From Hordeum vulgare subsp. vulgare (taxonomy: Eukaryota > Streptophyta > Magnoliopsida > Poales > Poaceae): a stretch of 64,000 nt of DNA. The notes under the pieces are model-generated. The model worked only from the letters and a program-made list of their open reading frames with translations, ran no database searches and was not told where the DNA came from. Location of the stretch: positions 196,151,986 to 196,215,985 of the forward strand of contig NC_058522.1 in NCBI RefSeq assembly GCF_904849725.1. Reading direction: 5' to 3'. Position 1 is the first letter of the stretch, and the number at the start of each line of letters is the position of its first letter. The translations under genes and the position numbers were made by a program. Positions 47,119-59,082 of this stretch are shown here, one piece after another.

Positions 47119-50100
47119 TGTCGGGACCCCGATCCTAAGCCATAGGAATCCAGCATGTAACACATCGCATCCCTTTGCGGTCTCACGCACGGTTAACTCC
47201 ACGGCTGCAGCCTTACCTTAGCCGGAACCGTTTGCGTCTTTTGACTCACGTATGCAATAGTGTCGCTAGCATTCCAATGTCAAAGAACCCGGATCGACAT
47301 GTCTACTCATAAACCAAAGTGGCAGTACCGCACAAGGACAGGCATACATGACCCAACAAAGTAGGTGTCGGTCACCAGCGAGTGTAGACGAGTCGTAGCA
47401 AGCTACAAGGACTCCATTACATCGCATGACATTTCCCCAACAGGACAGACACAACAGCTAAGAAGGACACATGCCGGTCAACCAATGTGTCCGGAGCAGT
47501 AGCGAGCTACCAAGGCTCGTTGGATCACAAAGGGGCATTTCCTTGTAAGGAATGCTACTAGAGTTCACGACTAGGTAATCGAACCCCATACATATCAAGT
47601 ACGACACACGTACACATGGCATACCGATATGTATAGATACATCCATGGCATCACAACATAACCATAAACATACAAGCTTTATTTAAGAGGCTCGGAAGAG
47701 CCACACACATAATATTACACATTAAGGGTCTCACGACCCATAATAGTAGTCATTCAGTTACAAGCCAGCGGAAGAGTTTAAACTGTCTGAGTACAGACAG
47801 GTCAACTAGAAGGCACATGGCCTGACTATACTACAGATCCAACGTAGGGCCAGATCGTAGCTGGGACACCAGCTACTCGTCGTCGTCGATGTCTACGAAG
47901 AACCCTCCATTAGGGTCATTAGCAACCTCTGCAACATTTATTAAGCAAACATGAGTACGAAGGTACTCAGCAAGACTTTAGGATAACTAACTACTCATGC
48001 AAGGTATCAAGAAGGTATTGTGGGGTTTCATGCGGAAAGCCAGCATCTGACTCGTGGCTAGACAACTTGCATTTTTAAATAATATTGACAACTTGATTTC
48101 TCGCACACGAGTCCACTAACACCACAACAATACACCATCGTGGAATCATTCCGTCTCCATACAAAAATGCCGTCCACGACACTCACGCTTATCTTGGCAA
48201 TTTTATGAGTAGGCATTGAAGTTATCTATGAACAACATATGTCTCCAAGTAGTCCATATCCGCGGACGCGGCTATTCGAATAGATTATAACCCTGCAGGG
48301 GTGTACTTCGTCACACACGCTCTCGCCACTTATCGCCATGCGCACGTCATGCACCTCGGCAACCTTCAAGCGGAAGCCCAGCGAGGGAGTCGGCCACGAC
48401 CGTTAACCACACTAGTACCTAGTCTAGGTTTATCGCCTATCTGAGAGTAACCCGTACGGAAGTCCGGCCAAGGTTTCCGCCACGGCCTCAAACGATGTGC
48501 GCAGGGTTCCCAAGCCCACCATCCGGGTGTCACTTGGTACACCGTGCCACTGCCTACCGCATCACGGCCCACCTCTCAGGTCAGCACCATGCACGGCCTC
48601 CAGCATTACTATAAACACCAGAAACTACTTGCAACTCCTGGACCGAGTACTAAGCGATTAATAGGCCGAGCGGGGTCATATTTCAGGGCCCATCATGTGG
48701 TAGTATCTAGTCTTGGATTACATACACGGAACTCAGTTCCTATGAACGGTTCCAATGAAACAACCCGCCATGTACTCCTATACAGCCTTTCACCGGTACC
48801 TTTACCAAGTCAGGTTCAACACACAACCTTTGCTTACCGAACACATTCTCACAATTCTGTTCATCTCCCAGATGACAGACCATACACAACTCTAAGCATA
48901 GCATGCATAGCAGGATAAGGCACATCATAGCTCAAGCAACTACCAGGTATGCTAGGTTGCAAGGTTCGGCTATTTACTGTGACAAGGTTAGGTCATGCAA
49001 AGGAGGTGGGTTCAACTAACGTGGCAAAAGCAGTTGAAGCATTTGATCCTAATGCAATAAATAAGTGCAGGAGCAAGAACATGGGAATTATCGGGATGAT
49101 CAAAAGGGTTGCTTGCCTTGTTGCTCAGAGGAGGGACAATATCCGTCAGACGGATATTCGGTGGAATCCGGGGGTGCGGAGCCTACCGAAATGAATGGCA
49201 ACAATCAATAACAATCATATGCAAGCAAGATGATGCATGAGCATGGCATGAGAATGCAAGGTGATATGCTATTATAATCAACATGTATTAGGTTTGAAGT
49301 TGATTTGAATTGAATTCAAATATCAATTCAAACGAGGTATTCTCGGATACCGATTTAATTGATTCGACCTGATGCTCAGATCAACTTGATGTTAGCATGC
49401 ATGAGATGTCATGTTAAGGTACTGGTTTGTTATTATAACAATGTTTGATCATGTCAAACAAAAAGAAATTTAATTACTTTTCATATTCCATTTATAAAGT
49501 ATTTATAAGAGTTGACATATTCAGTAATCTACATGTTTGGGTTCTGTAACTTTTTCAAACATGATTGAAAGTAGCATATTCAGATTCCTTGAATTTTTCT
49601 GATACTTTTTCATATATAAATTATTTTCATTGGAGTTACAGATTAATTTCTATGAATTTTTGAAGTTTTAAACATTTCTGGAATTATTCTTATACTGAAA
49701 AATCTCTTTATTGCGTCAGCCTGATATCAGCAGGTCAGCCGACCTGTTCAGGTCAAACCTGACAGGGGGGACCCACTGGTCAGCCTCTCTGGGGTTAATC
49801 CCGCGCTGACCGGCCCCTTAACTAAGTTGACTTGGCCTTGGGCCCACTGTCAGCGAGAGTTTAAGCCTCTAAACTACCGGATTAACTTGGCCACGTCGGC
49901 CCCCACCGGAGTATGGCCGGCGGCGACCGCGGGCGTGGCGGAGGGCTCGCCGGAGAGAGCCAGACAGCGATACGGCCGTCGGTTTTGGGTGCAGAAGAGA
50001 GCTACAGGCAGCTGGTGAAACGCCGCATCTATCTGGAGTGGAGCTGGACCCGGTGGTCACCGGAATCCTTGCCGGCGATGAGGCCAGCGGCGGCTGCGGC

Positions 50101-51124
50101 TCGGGCGTCGCCGAAAGTGCCGATGCAGGGGGCTAGCGAGCTGGGAGAGAGACCCTACGCCATCTACAGAGCTCGAGGAGCTCATTCCTGAGCTCGGCCT
50201 CGCGAGCCGAGTACCACAACGACGGCAATGACATCGCCGGCGACAAGGTCCTTCGGGCTCCGGCAGCTAACGTGGTTAGAGGAGGGGGAAGGCCTCGAGA
50301 AGAGGGGGAACAGGAAGAGGAGCTCACGACGGATCTTGTGAGGCTGCCGGCAGGGTCGGGGAGGACCGGGAGACGACAGATCGACGGCGACCGGAGCTTC
50401 GGGGAGAGAGAGATCCGAGAGGGAAAGGGGATCGAGAGGCCTAGGGAGAGGATAGAGCCGCGGGGAGGAGGATAAGAAGACGCGGGCATCGCACTGGCAC
50501 TCCTGGAGGCCTCCAGCAGCGAGCAGGCAGGCAGGAGGTGGCCGGCTCGGCGCCGTGCTCATCTTCTCCCCTGCCTTCTGGCAGGAGGAGGAAGATGACC
50601 GGGGAGCCCCTGGTGGGCTCGGCCGGCGACAAATAGAGGTAAGTCATTTCTTTCTCTTATTTGTTTTCTATTTTGTTTCTGTTTTGCTAACTATTGTTTT
50701 GCTATTTATTTCAGCTCCAAAATGGTTTGTAAAAACTATTTTAAACACACCTGAATATTTGTTGGAATATTTCCAACCATTTCCAAAGTTTTCAACATTT
50801 TTGAAAATTTAAAGTTTCTGATTCAAATTTAAAACTTGAAACCATTAGCTTCTGTATTTATTTAAAATGCTTAAAGTGTCAAGAAAATGGTGATCTTCAT
50901 TGCTCATTTACTTTCAAGATTTATCAGAAAGTTTGAACTTTTCTTGAGGCCATTTTGGGTTCATTGATTTTAACTAGTTTTGAGATTTCCTTTATTTGAA
51001 GAAGTGGCTAGGGTTTGAGTTTTTCCTTCACCTCTTTCTTTGTTCTTGTTGAAGATTTCTTAGATGCAATGCAAAGAAGACATGAGCACAAGACTAACTT
51101 GCTTAAGGTGTCAGGGATGTGACA
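47119..51124 (-). repeat. 5' LTR of the gypsy element
   Basis: The promoter-bearing LTR in coding orientation and a close copy of 31558-35564. The first ~200 bp compared differ at about five positions. Confidence 0.95.
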
Positions 51125-51129
51125 GTTGC

Positions 51130-52609
51130 GTTCCCAGGTGTAGAGCACAGGGAATGCATGAGGAAACTTGCAGCTAATTTCAGTAAAAAAATAGAGGAAA
51201 ATTCTTTGATGAGAACTTGTGGCCCTGTTCTTTGACATATAGTTTGAAAAAGCACAAGTACCATCTCACTCAGTTGTACAGCAAGCCAGGTGTGCAAGAG
51301 TATATTGAGGAGCACCACACTAAGTTATGGGCAAGGGCTCTTTTTAATGAAATATGCAAGTTGGATTATGTTAACAATAATCTTGCGGAGTCTTTTAATT
51401 CCGAGATTATAAAGTGGAAAGGACTACACATTTTTGATCTACTTGACACAATAAGACAATACATAATGGAGAAATTTGACATTAGGCAGAGCATTGCAGC
51501 AGCAACATATGTTGGGCATCCAAAAGTTATGAAAGTGTTGCTGGCAAAATCAAAGGGGTTCGACATGACTGTAGTGAAAAGAAGAACACATGAGGCTGAG
51601 GTCACTCCAGTTGTCAAAGAAAACAGGGAGTGGAGATATCATGTGGACTTAAAAGCTAGGACTTGCACCTGTAGAAAGTGGCAAATTACAAGCCAACCTT
51701 GCATACATGCATTGTATTTCATAACATCAATGAGAGGCCCAGCCTATGAGATTGACCAGTATGTGCACCCATATTACTCAGTGCAAATGTTCAATGCAAC
51801 ATATGTTGGCAACTTGCCTGCAATGGAGGGGAAGCAACAGTGCGATGTAGTTCACCCTGGGTTCAAGTTGTGTGCTCCAGTTCAAAACAGCCCCCCTAGT
51901 AGACATAGAAAGACCAGGATTAGGGCAAAGTTAGAAGGAAAAGGACTTGGGGCCAGGAGAAAGAAGTGTTCTAGGTGTGGCAGACTTGGTCACCATGGCA
52001 CACATTGCAAAGAGTCAATTGACCCAGCATTTGGAGAAGAGGATGAGCATTGGGGTGCTGACAATGCACCTAAAGCATCTGAGTCAAATGAACCTACAAA
52101 ACCTAAGACAATTGAACCTACAGAAACTAACACACGAGAACCTACAGCAGCAGACACAAAAGAACCTACAGCAGCACAGACAGATGCACCTAGAGCAGCT
52201 GAGACAGAAGCAGCAAGTGCAGATCTTGCACCACAAACAGATGATATAGCTCGTGTAAGTGATGCACCAACTGTAGCAAGTGCTACAACGGGTGTTGTGA
52301 GGTAACTTGCTATTTTAACTACAACTAATTGATTTATCTGTCTAATTATTTAATTACTAACTAATAAATCTTGTGTTGTTACTTTTCAACCCAAGGAAAA
52401 ACTACAAAAGACAAGTAGAGAGAGGTGACAACCCTCTTTCACCAAAGAAGATGGCGAAAGGTGATACGCTCTCGACTGGTGATGGTTCTGTTAATGGAAG
52501 CAGCCAGCTAGGCATGTCTTCCTCTCCTAAGAAGGTGACAGCCGTTGCTAGGAGCACTAGGAGCAAGTCCAGGCTCTTTACTAATCCTACATGCAACACT
52601 AGGAGCTAG
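51130..52609 (+). pseudogene. MURA transposase, C-terminal part
   Basis: The gene resumes after the gypsy insertion with FPGVEHRECMRKLAANFSK, then shifts frame near the A7 run at 51184-51190. The long frame 51217-52301 has the MULE core end (LAESFNSEIIKWK), the SWIM zinc finger (CTCRKWQITSQPCIHAL, CxC...CxH), a CCHC knuckle CSRCGRLGHHGTHC and EPT/DAP-type repeats. A GT...AG intron (52302-52395) leads to a last exon rich in Ser/Lys ending at TAG 52607-52609. MURA proteins bind the terminal repeats and cut and insert the element. Two frameshifts, a stop and the gypsy insertion silence it. Confidence 0.88.
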
Positions 52610-53000
52610 AACGGAAACCTGTTGTGAACACTCTGTGAGCACGTCCAGACTGTGTGATGAAGTGTCGGGCACTCTAAGTATATACCAGAAGCATTGGACC
52701 ATGTGTCCCTTTGTTTGAACTATTTAGTTGATGTTGTTGTGTGATGCAACTATTGAACCTGTGTACAACTGTTTGAACTATGTATGTGATGTTGTTGTTG
52801 GTCAAGCCTTGTTGTTGATCCTGCCATTTTCTTGGTCCACCAGATCACAAGATCACAAACAAAAACAATGAGACATAGAGATCACAAGATCTAAGTAATG
52901 TTTCTCAATTACTTTGTCTCTGCCAAAAGATGAACAACATCAAAGTAACACATCCAGGAACAATTCACATCATTTCAAAGTTTACAACATCAATCTAACT
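52610..53000. other. Space between the two MULE genes
   Basis: AT-rich with repeated TTGAACTATTTAGTTGATG/TTGAACTATGTATGTGATG words. No gene is seen; probably the 3' ends of two convergent transcripts. Confidence 0.5.
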
Positions 53001-53512
53001 TCAACTCAGTGCCAAATAAGCTAATTCATTACAGTCCCACTGAAAATTATGCATTCTTTGAACCAAACAAGTAGGACATAATGCATTGCTAACAATTATC
53101 ATCAGAAATGCCTCTTTTTTCATTTGTTCATGCATCTTCTTCATCTCTAGCTTCATATTATTCTTTTTCTCTCTAAGATGTGTCACCCTCCTCTCTAAAT
53201 GGTCAGCTTTGAGCCAACTTGCTACGAGCCCATCATAAAGTGTCTCAAAAGCACGCCCAACAAGATCTGGAGGAGGAGGGTCGACCCAAATAGCCCATTC
53301 ACATTCATGAGGAAGTTGCAACATCCAAAAAATCATCAAAATGCAATCTTCGCAAAGCAAAACAAACAAACCAAATTACATCAAGTGGGCATCCAAGAAA
53401 TTGTCGCCGTTCTTGCTCCTCCCAAGGAGACACGGCGAGCGGGAACGAGCCCGTGCCCCGGGCATCGGTGCTTGGAAAGCTTCTCAAGGCCGCAATAGCT
53501 CGGATCCGGCAT
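53001..53512 (-). pseudogene. Second MULE gene, GRF zinc-finger-like
   Basis: On the minus strand, ATG 53512 begins MPDPSYCGLEKLSK and RCPGHG. In a shifted frame LAVSPWEEQERRQFLGCPL follows, and after a gap with intron-like features CEWAIWVDPPPPDLV. The last ~70 residues (LKADHLERRVTHLREKKNN and onward) form a predicted coiled coil, stop at 53003-53001. Cys-x-Cys/His pairs, an ERRxFLGC block and a C...W-DPP block match my recollection of plant GRF-type zinc-finger proteins that end in a coiled coil. It converges on the transposase gene. A frameshift near 53460 breaks it. Role in the MULE is unknown. Confidence 0.5.
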
Positions 53513-53776
53513 GTAGATCTCGGACGAGAACTGCACTATGCCAGCCCCATCGACCTATGAGCGAGCAAATCCCTAATTTGAGATCAAACCCTAATGAGAA
53601 ATCCAAAAATCAAAGAAGAAAAACTAGCCTCCACGACAACAGACGAGCTCACGTATGACATGCCTGAGGTGCACATCACCGCGGCCTCACTCCGTGAGCT
53701 CCAAAAGGTTGTAGTTCGTGTGCCGCCGGTGAATCATCAAGCTACAGGCCGGTAACTGTCGCGAGGTAGAAGAAAT

Positions 53777-54006
53777 AGAGTGAGAGGGTGGATAGCGTTT
53801 GAGACGGGCCCACATGTAAGAAGTAGGGGCTAATATGTCCAAGTGACGCCCAGTTACCGGTCAAACACCCTTGACTAGACGAAACCGGCACGGAGGGGGA
53901 TTTCTATAAGGGAAACACACGAGAGAGGGGTATTTTTGAGCATACCCGAAAATTAGGGGCATATGCCAGGTGGTGGTTCAAGTTAGGGGAAAAATGGAAA
54001 TGTCCC
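53777..54006 (-). repeat. MULE right terminal inverted repeat
   Basis: Inverted partner of 29151-29380, ending TGTCCC at 54006, followed by the ATTTAATAT copy of the 9-bp duplication. Confidence 0.9.
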
Positions 54007-55940
54007 ATTTAATATTCCCTTTATATTCGACAAGAAGCAAGGGGGACCTTGATACTAAGCAGACATTCACAAAAGGTTACCTTCTCTTCTCTAGTAAGAG
54101 CGTAGCTAGCAGGACCTTGATACTGCTTTGGATGCATGCCATCTTTTTCGTTCATACATTTATGGTCCTCTTGTGCCTCTGGTGTATCTTTTGTCATCCC
54201 ATACATGCCCAAGAAGCCTAGCAGGTTCATGCAAAGATTCTTCGTCACGTGCATCACATCGATTGCACAGCGGACCTCTAGGTTTGTCCAATAAGGTAGG
54301 TCCAGAATATAGATTTCTCTTCCACATGTGTGTGTGTCCGTGAGTGTCATTCGGAACAGACTGTCTGTCAGGACCCTTTCCAAAGATTGCTTTTAAATCC
54401 TTGGTCATATCAAATTTAGCATCACCTGTACGGAGGACATGCTTCTTCCTGGTGATCCGCCTCACCTTTGAAATGCTTGCCTTTCTTTCTTAAGGGATGC
54501 CTACTCTCAAGAAATCGACGATGTCCCATGTACACATTTTTCTTACATATGTCCAAATATATACTTTCAGTCTCATCTAAACAGTGCGTGCATACAACGC
54601 TTGTTTGTCTGTCCTGAAAGATTACTAAGAGCAGGACAATCATTGATGGTTACAAACAGCAACGCTTGTAGGTCAAATTCCTCCTATTTGTGCTCATCCC
54701 ACACACGTACACCTTTGATATTCCACAACTGTAAAAGTTCTTCAGCTAATGGTCTTAGGTACACATCAATCTCGTTGTCGGGTTTCTTAGAGTCTTGGAT
54801 GAGCACTGACATCATAATGACCTTTCTCTTCATGCACAACAAAGGAGGAAGGTTATAGATACATGGAGTCAGAGGCCACGTGCTATGATTGCTACTCTGC
54901 TCCACGAAAGGATTAATTCCATCTGCACTTAAACCAAACCATAAGTTCCTCGCGCCATCTACAAACTCTAGCCACTTTCTCTCGATTTTTCTCCACTCCG
55001 TCCCATCAGCGGGTACTCTCAACATCCTATATTTCTTACGGTCTTCTTTGTGCCATTGCAACAACTTGGCATGCTCTTTTTTTCTGAACAAACATTTAAA
55101 CCATGGTATCATAGGAGCATATCACATCACCATGGCGAGGACCATCTTACTGAGGTGCTCGTCCTCAACATCACCAAGGTCATCTCGTGTGATCTTATAC
55201 CACAATGCACCGCATACCGGCCATGCGTTCAAATTCTCGTACTCCTCACCGCGATAGAGGATGCAGTCATTAGGGCATGCATGTATGTTCGTCACCACTA
55301 ATCCTAGAGGGTAGATAACCTTCTTTGCGTCGTACGTAGTGTCAGGCAATTTTTTATCCTTTGAAAGCTTCTTCTTCATTATTTTCAGTAGATTTTCAAA
55401 TCCCTTGTCAGATAAACCATTCTCCGCCTTCCATTGCAGCGATTCCAGTGTGGTACTAATCTTTGTGTTGCCATCTTCGCAATTTGGACACAGCCCTTTT
55501 TGTGATCCTTTAACATGCGGTTGAACTTCCACTTTTCCCTTTCAATTTCGCATTCTCTCTGTGCATCAACAATGACCCGACGAAGATCACCATCAGCACG
55601 CACATCTGGTGCCTCTTGATCTTCAGCTTCCCCCGTTGCAGTATCACTATATTCAGAGGACATATGATAGTTGTCATCTTCCTCTTCTTCTTCATTGTCT
55701 TCCATCATAACTCCTATTTCTACGTGCTTGTTAACAACTTTAGTGGGGCATGAAACCGAACTTAAGCAGGTGGAAGTGTATCGTTTTCGAGGAAGATTAA
55801 TCCCACATATTCCCACAGACAATACATGGACAATACATAAAACCATTCTGATTGTTTGCCGCACCCACATCGATAAAATTATGCAGGCCCGTAATGTACT
55901 CGGAAGTGCGTCGGTCACCGTACATCCATTGCCGATTCAT
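54007..55940 (-). pseudogene. CACTA tnp2-type transposase, 5' part
   Basis: ATG 55940-55938 begins MNRQWMYGDRR, the usual start of tnp2-class transposases. Later segments include HACPNDCILYRGEEYENL, WFGLSADGINPFVEQ and the cysteine pair of CTHCLDETESIYLD (54590-54560), then IFGKGPDRQSV. At least five frame changes or stops lie between (for example near 55840, 55530, 55130, 54700 and 54440). It stops at the MULE target site. The order matches the better copy at 59390-62667. Function in a working element: DNA cutting and joining at CACTA ends. Confidence 0.85.
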
Positions 55941-55989
55941 CTACGTGTATTATATAATTAAGTATATCAAAAACCCTTACAGAACATCA

Positions 55990-56280
55990 TGAATAGAGAA
56001 ATGATCAAATTAATACAAGTTCATCATCACATTAAAACCAAACAACAGTAGTCATCAAATGTTATTACTACAAAACTAAATACATAAAGTTCATACATAG
56101 TTATCATAGAACAACATACATCGCTCTAGATCATTTAATTAAAACATACATTGAAACTAACATAGAACATATATCTCTCTAGAGCATTTGAAATGAGCTA
56201 AACTAGCAGTGGAAGATGAAAGAATGAAGTTGCTAACCTTTTTAGAACACTTGAATAGTTGGTGCACCGACAAACCTAGA
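55990..56280. other. AT-rich leader segment of the CACTA element
   Basis: No coding frame. It contains repeated TCATAGAACAACATACATCGCTCTAGA / ACATAGAACATATATCTCTCTAGA words and lies between leader exon and first coding exon, so probably an intron. Confidence 0.45.
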
Positions 56281-56458
56281 CAAATCTTGGAAAAATGGAG
56301 TTTGGAGGTCAAGCTTGGAGGAAGAACAGAAGAGAAAGCTTACTAAGTGTGCCCCGGCATTTCATCGAACACCTAATATGCATAGAAAGTGAGAACAGAA
56401 TACAACATACACCTCCCACCACCTACAACAAAAAATCAGAGGAGGCCACGCGGGCTGG

Positions 56459-56692
56459 GCGTATATATAGGAATCTTTTTAGTCTTGGTTGGTGTTTAGA
56501 ACCGAGACTGAAGAATGACATTTAGTCCTGGTTACTAACACCAACCGGGACAAAAGGGGCTACGTGAGGAGCGAGGAGCTTTAGTCCGGGTTGGTGTCCG
56601 GAACCGGGACTAAAGGTCCTAGCCGAACCGAGACTGATGTCTGCCGAGGCCCGGCCGGCGTCCAGGCCGCTCGAACCGTGACTAATACTTTC
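56459..56692 (-). repeat. CACTA subterminal repeats and TATA box
   Basis: TATATATA at 56461-56468 serves minus-strand transcription. Outside it are TTTAGTC(C/T)TGGTT and CCGGGAC(T/A)AAAGG units in both directions at 56476-56690. The CACTA tip that should follow is not recognisable. Confidence 0.7.
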
Positions 56693-56710
56693 ATTAATCT
56701 CTATTGATAG

Positions 56711-57234
56711 CACGACGGGGGCTATTGCCCTTGTTTGACGAGAACCAAAGCCCTGATTTTTACTACTGACAATATTACTTCATCGAGGTGACGACCACAA
56801 CGTGGACCTGCTCTGTCACCTTGGTTGGACTGGAGGCTTCGTCATCATTTCATGGACGCCCTATCGGGAGAAATCTGTGCCATTGGCTCTCGGTGAAACG
56901 CGGCCGCAAGTTATGATGTCAGCCATCATGAGGCCAGCAACGTTCCCACGGATGGATCAGGTGCAGGAATTTTCTCGTCTTTTGTTTTACACGGTGCACA
57001 TAAACATGGGGAATTGCAATTGTGCATTAAAAAGGGGGTGACGACTGGCGCGATGGACGGACAGCCAGCCATTGAGCCATCCAAACCTCCACCCCACACC
57101 TCATATCTCCTTGTGCCACCCATTCAAATATGAGTCCAGTGGTCTCAACGAAGCAGAGAGGATAGCTAGCATCTTGAGCTTGAGGTCAGTGGCAAGCAAG
57201 GAACGAAGGAAGAACAACAAGAAGAAGAAAGGAC
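56711..57234 (+). promoter_or_regulatory. Upstream region and leader of the aldolase gene
   Basis: Single-copy-looking DNA between the CACTA element and the ATG. A TATA-like CAAATATG lies near 57126-57133, about 105 bp before the ATG; TTAAAAAG near 57032 is an alternative. The purine-rich stretch 57195-57234 is a plausible 5' untranslated leader. No transcript evidence is available, so start and box are tentative. Confidence 0.4.
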
Positions 57235-58478
57235 ATGGCATCTGCTACTCTCCTCAAGTCCTCCTTCCTCCCCAAGAAGGCCGAATGGGGCGTCGCGCGT
57301 CAGGTCGCCGCCCCCAGGGTGTCCATGGTCGTTCGCGCCGGCGCCTACGACGATGAGCTCGTCAAGACAGCGGTACGTACGCTGCAGCTTCTCGCCGTCC
57401 GAATTATAATTGACTCATGGACTGGGCTGACATGCTGTTGGTTTGCACGCACATGCAGAAAACCATCGCGTCGCCGGGGCGCGGCATCCTGGCCATGGAC
57501 GAGTCCAACGCCACCTGCGGGAAGCGCCTCGACTCGATCGGCCTGGAGAACACGGAGGCCAACCGGCAGGCGTTCCGCACGCTGCTGGTCTCCGTACCTG
57601 GCCTCGGCAACCACATTTCCGGCGCCATCCTCTTCGAGGAGACGCTCTACCAGTCCACCGTCGACGGCAAGAAGATTGTCGACATCCTGGCAGAGCAGGG
57701 CATCGTGCCCGGGATCAAGGTGGACAAGGGCCTCGTGCCGCTCACCGGCTCCAACGACGAGTCTTGGTGTCAGGGCCTCGACGGCCTCGCCTCCCGGGAG
57801 GCCGCCTACTACCAGCAGGGCGCCCGCTTCGCCAAGTGGCGCACCGTGGTCAGCATCCCCAACGGCCCCTCCGAGCTCGCCGTCAAGGAGGCCGCCTGGG
57901 GCCTCGCCCGCTACGCCGCCATCTCGCAGGACAACGGCCTGGTGCCCATAGTGGAGCCGGAGATCCTGCTGGACGGGGAGCACGGCATCGGGCGCACCTT
58001 CGAGGTGGCGCAGAAGGTGTGGGCCGAGACATTCTACCAGATGTCCCAGAACAACGTCATGTTCGAGGGCATCCTGCTCAAACCCAGCATGGTCACCCCT
58101 GGCGCTGAGTGCAAGGACAGGGCCACGCCGGAGCAGGTGGCCGACTACACCCTCAAGCTCCTCAGCCGCCGCGTGCCGCCCGCCGTCCCGGGCATCATGT
58201 TCCTGTCGGGAGGGCAGTCCGAGGTGGAGGCCACGCTCAACCTCAACGCCATGAACCAGGGGCCCAACCCGTGGCACGTCTCCTTCTCCTACGCCAGGGC
58301 GCTGCAGAACACGTGCCTCAAGACGTGGGGTGGCCGGCCGGAGAACGTCAAGGCGGCGCAGGAGGCGCTGTTGCTGCGTGCCAAGGCCAACTCGCTCGCG
58401 CAGCTCGGAAAGTACACCAGCGACGGCGAGGCTGCCGAGGCCAAAGAGGGCATGTTCGTCAAAAACTACAGCTATTAA
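57235..58478 (+). CDS. FBA: Fructose-1,6-bisphosphate aldolase, class I, plastid
   Basis: It catalyses the reversible joining of dihydroxyacetone phosphate and glyceraldehyde 3-phosphate in the Calvin cycle (and sedoheptulose bisphosphate formation), in the chloroplast stroma. Exon 1 is 57235-57372 (46 codons), intron 57373-57458 (GTACGT...GCAG, 86 bp), exon 2 is 57459-58478; 385 residues in all. The first ~36 residues (MASATLLKSSFLPKK, then Arg/Val-rich up to VRA) look like a transit peptide. The core shows GRGILAMDESNATCGKRLD, AILFEETLYQS, and the class I signature EGILLKPSM with Schiff-base Lys at residue 254. LSGGQSEVEAT follows, and the C-terminal Tyr needed for full activity is present (KNYSY). 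No break is seen. The ATG context (GGACATGGC) is good. The 384-residue frame opposite (58499-57345) is a GC-driven shadow. Confidence 0.97.
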
Positions 58479-58879
58479 TCGAACCATTCCAATCAACACT
58501 ACTACGTACGTTCGTTACCAAGCAGAAAGATGCATGATATATCGATCGAGCTGGGAGCCTGAACCTGAGATGATGATTACTGTATTTTCTAGATCCTTTT
58601 TTACACGTTAATTTGCCTCTCGATATGCACTTTACTGCTCCAGTAGATTATTCTAAAGCTACTTTTACGTGTGTGATCCATGGATTTGCATGGTTACTGC
58701 AAAATTTTGGTACTTGTCCCTAAAGACAAATATAATAAGATATAGTTAGCATACTATAAAGATTAAAGTATTATGTTTTTATTAAGTTGGATGAAAGGGA
58801 AGAAAAGAGAGAAGAGAAGCGGGCTACAGATTAACAGTCGGCTGTAGCACGAGCTTTAAGAAACATTATGAGGATATAA
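58479..58879 (+). other. 3' region of the aldolase gene, possible MITE
   Basis: It probably holds the 3' untranslated region (AATTTGCC, TTTTGG, AATATAATAAG words; no single poly(A) signal stands out). 58730-58870 (GATATAGTTAGCATACT...GGCTGTAGCACGAGCTTTAAGA) resembles a grass MITE fragment, but its ends cannot be fixed. Confidence 0.4.
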
Positions 58880-59082
58880 CACTAGTGGAAAACGGGCCTT
58901 TGGCCTGGACCCTTTAGTCCCGGCCTCCCTCTGAGCCAGGACTAAAGGCCCGGCCACGTCGCCCCAAATCGCAATGCCGCCCACGAGGCTTTGGTCCCGG
59001 CCCGTAAGGAGCCTTTACTCCCGGTTTGTGTCTCAAACCGGGACTAAAGGGTTACGCGGTGTGCAGCTCGCATGTGCGCCAC

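Larger units (their letters stand above)
31558..51124 (-). mobile_element. Ty3/gypsy chromovirus-like element
   Basis: LTRs of 4,007 bp (31558-35564) and 4,006 bp (47119-51124) begin TGTCGGGACCCC and end GGATGTGACA in plus-strand reading, with a perfect GTTGC duplication. Coding runs right to left: initiator-Met primer site at 47102-47114, an extra ORF before gag, then gag-protease-RT-RNase H-integrase and a chromodomain-like tail. The LTRs differ by about 1-2.5% where compared. The element is 19.6 kb because a 5.5-kb LTR-like insertion sits in the extra ORF; without it the element is about 14 kb, half of it LTR. Confidence 0.95.
29151..54006 (+). mobile_element. Mutator-like element (MULE) split by a gypsy element
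   Basis: Long inverted repeats of about 230 bp (29151-29380 and 53777-54006) start GGGACA and share ACATGTGGGCCCGTC and CAAAAATACCCCTCTC. They are flanked by a 9-bp duplication. Without the gypsy insertion the element is about 5.3 kb, a normal autonomous MULE size. It carries a MURA-type transposase gene (plus strand) and a second short gene on the minus strand near the right end. Both are damaged. It sits inside the coding sequence of a CACTA transposase. Confidence 0.9.
26519..56710 (-). mobile_element. Old CACTA element split by nested insertions
   Basis: On the minus strand from the right: TTTAGTCC/GGGACTAAAGG subterminal repeats (56480-56690), a TATATATA box (56461-56468), a leader with an intron-like AT-rich gap, the first part of a tnp2-type transposase (55940-54007), a MULE insertion (29151-54006), the rest of the transposase (29150-27955), and ~333-bp tandem repeats (26914-27720). 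The CACTA terminus itself is not visible at either side, so both ends are degenerate or lost. The transposase has several frameshifts and stops, consistent with greater age than the element at 58880. Confidence 0.75.

Noticed and set aside
57345..58499. 384-residue open frame opposite the aldolase
   Set aside because: It mirrors a GC-rich coding exon and crosses its intron; typical shadow frame with no recognisable protein.
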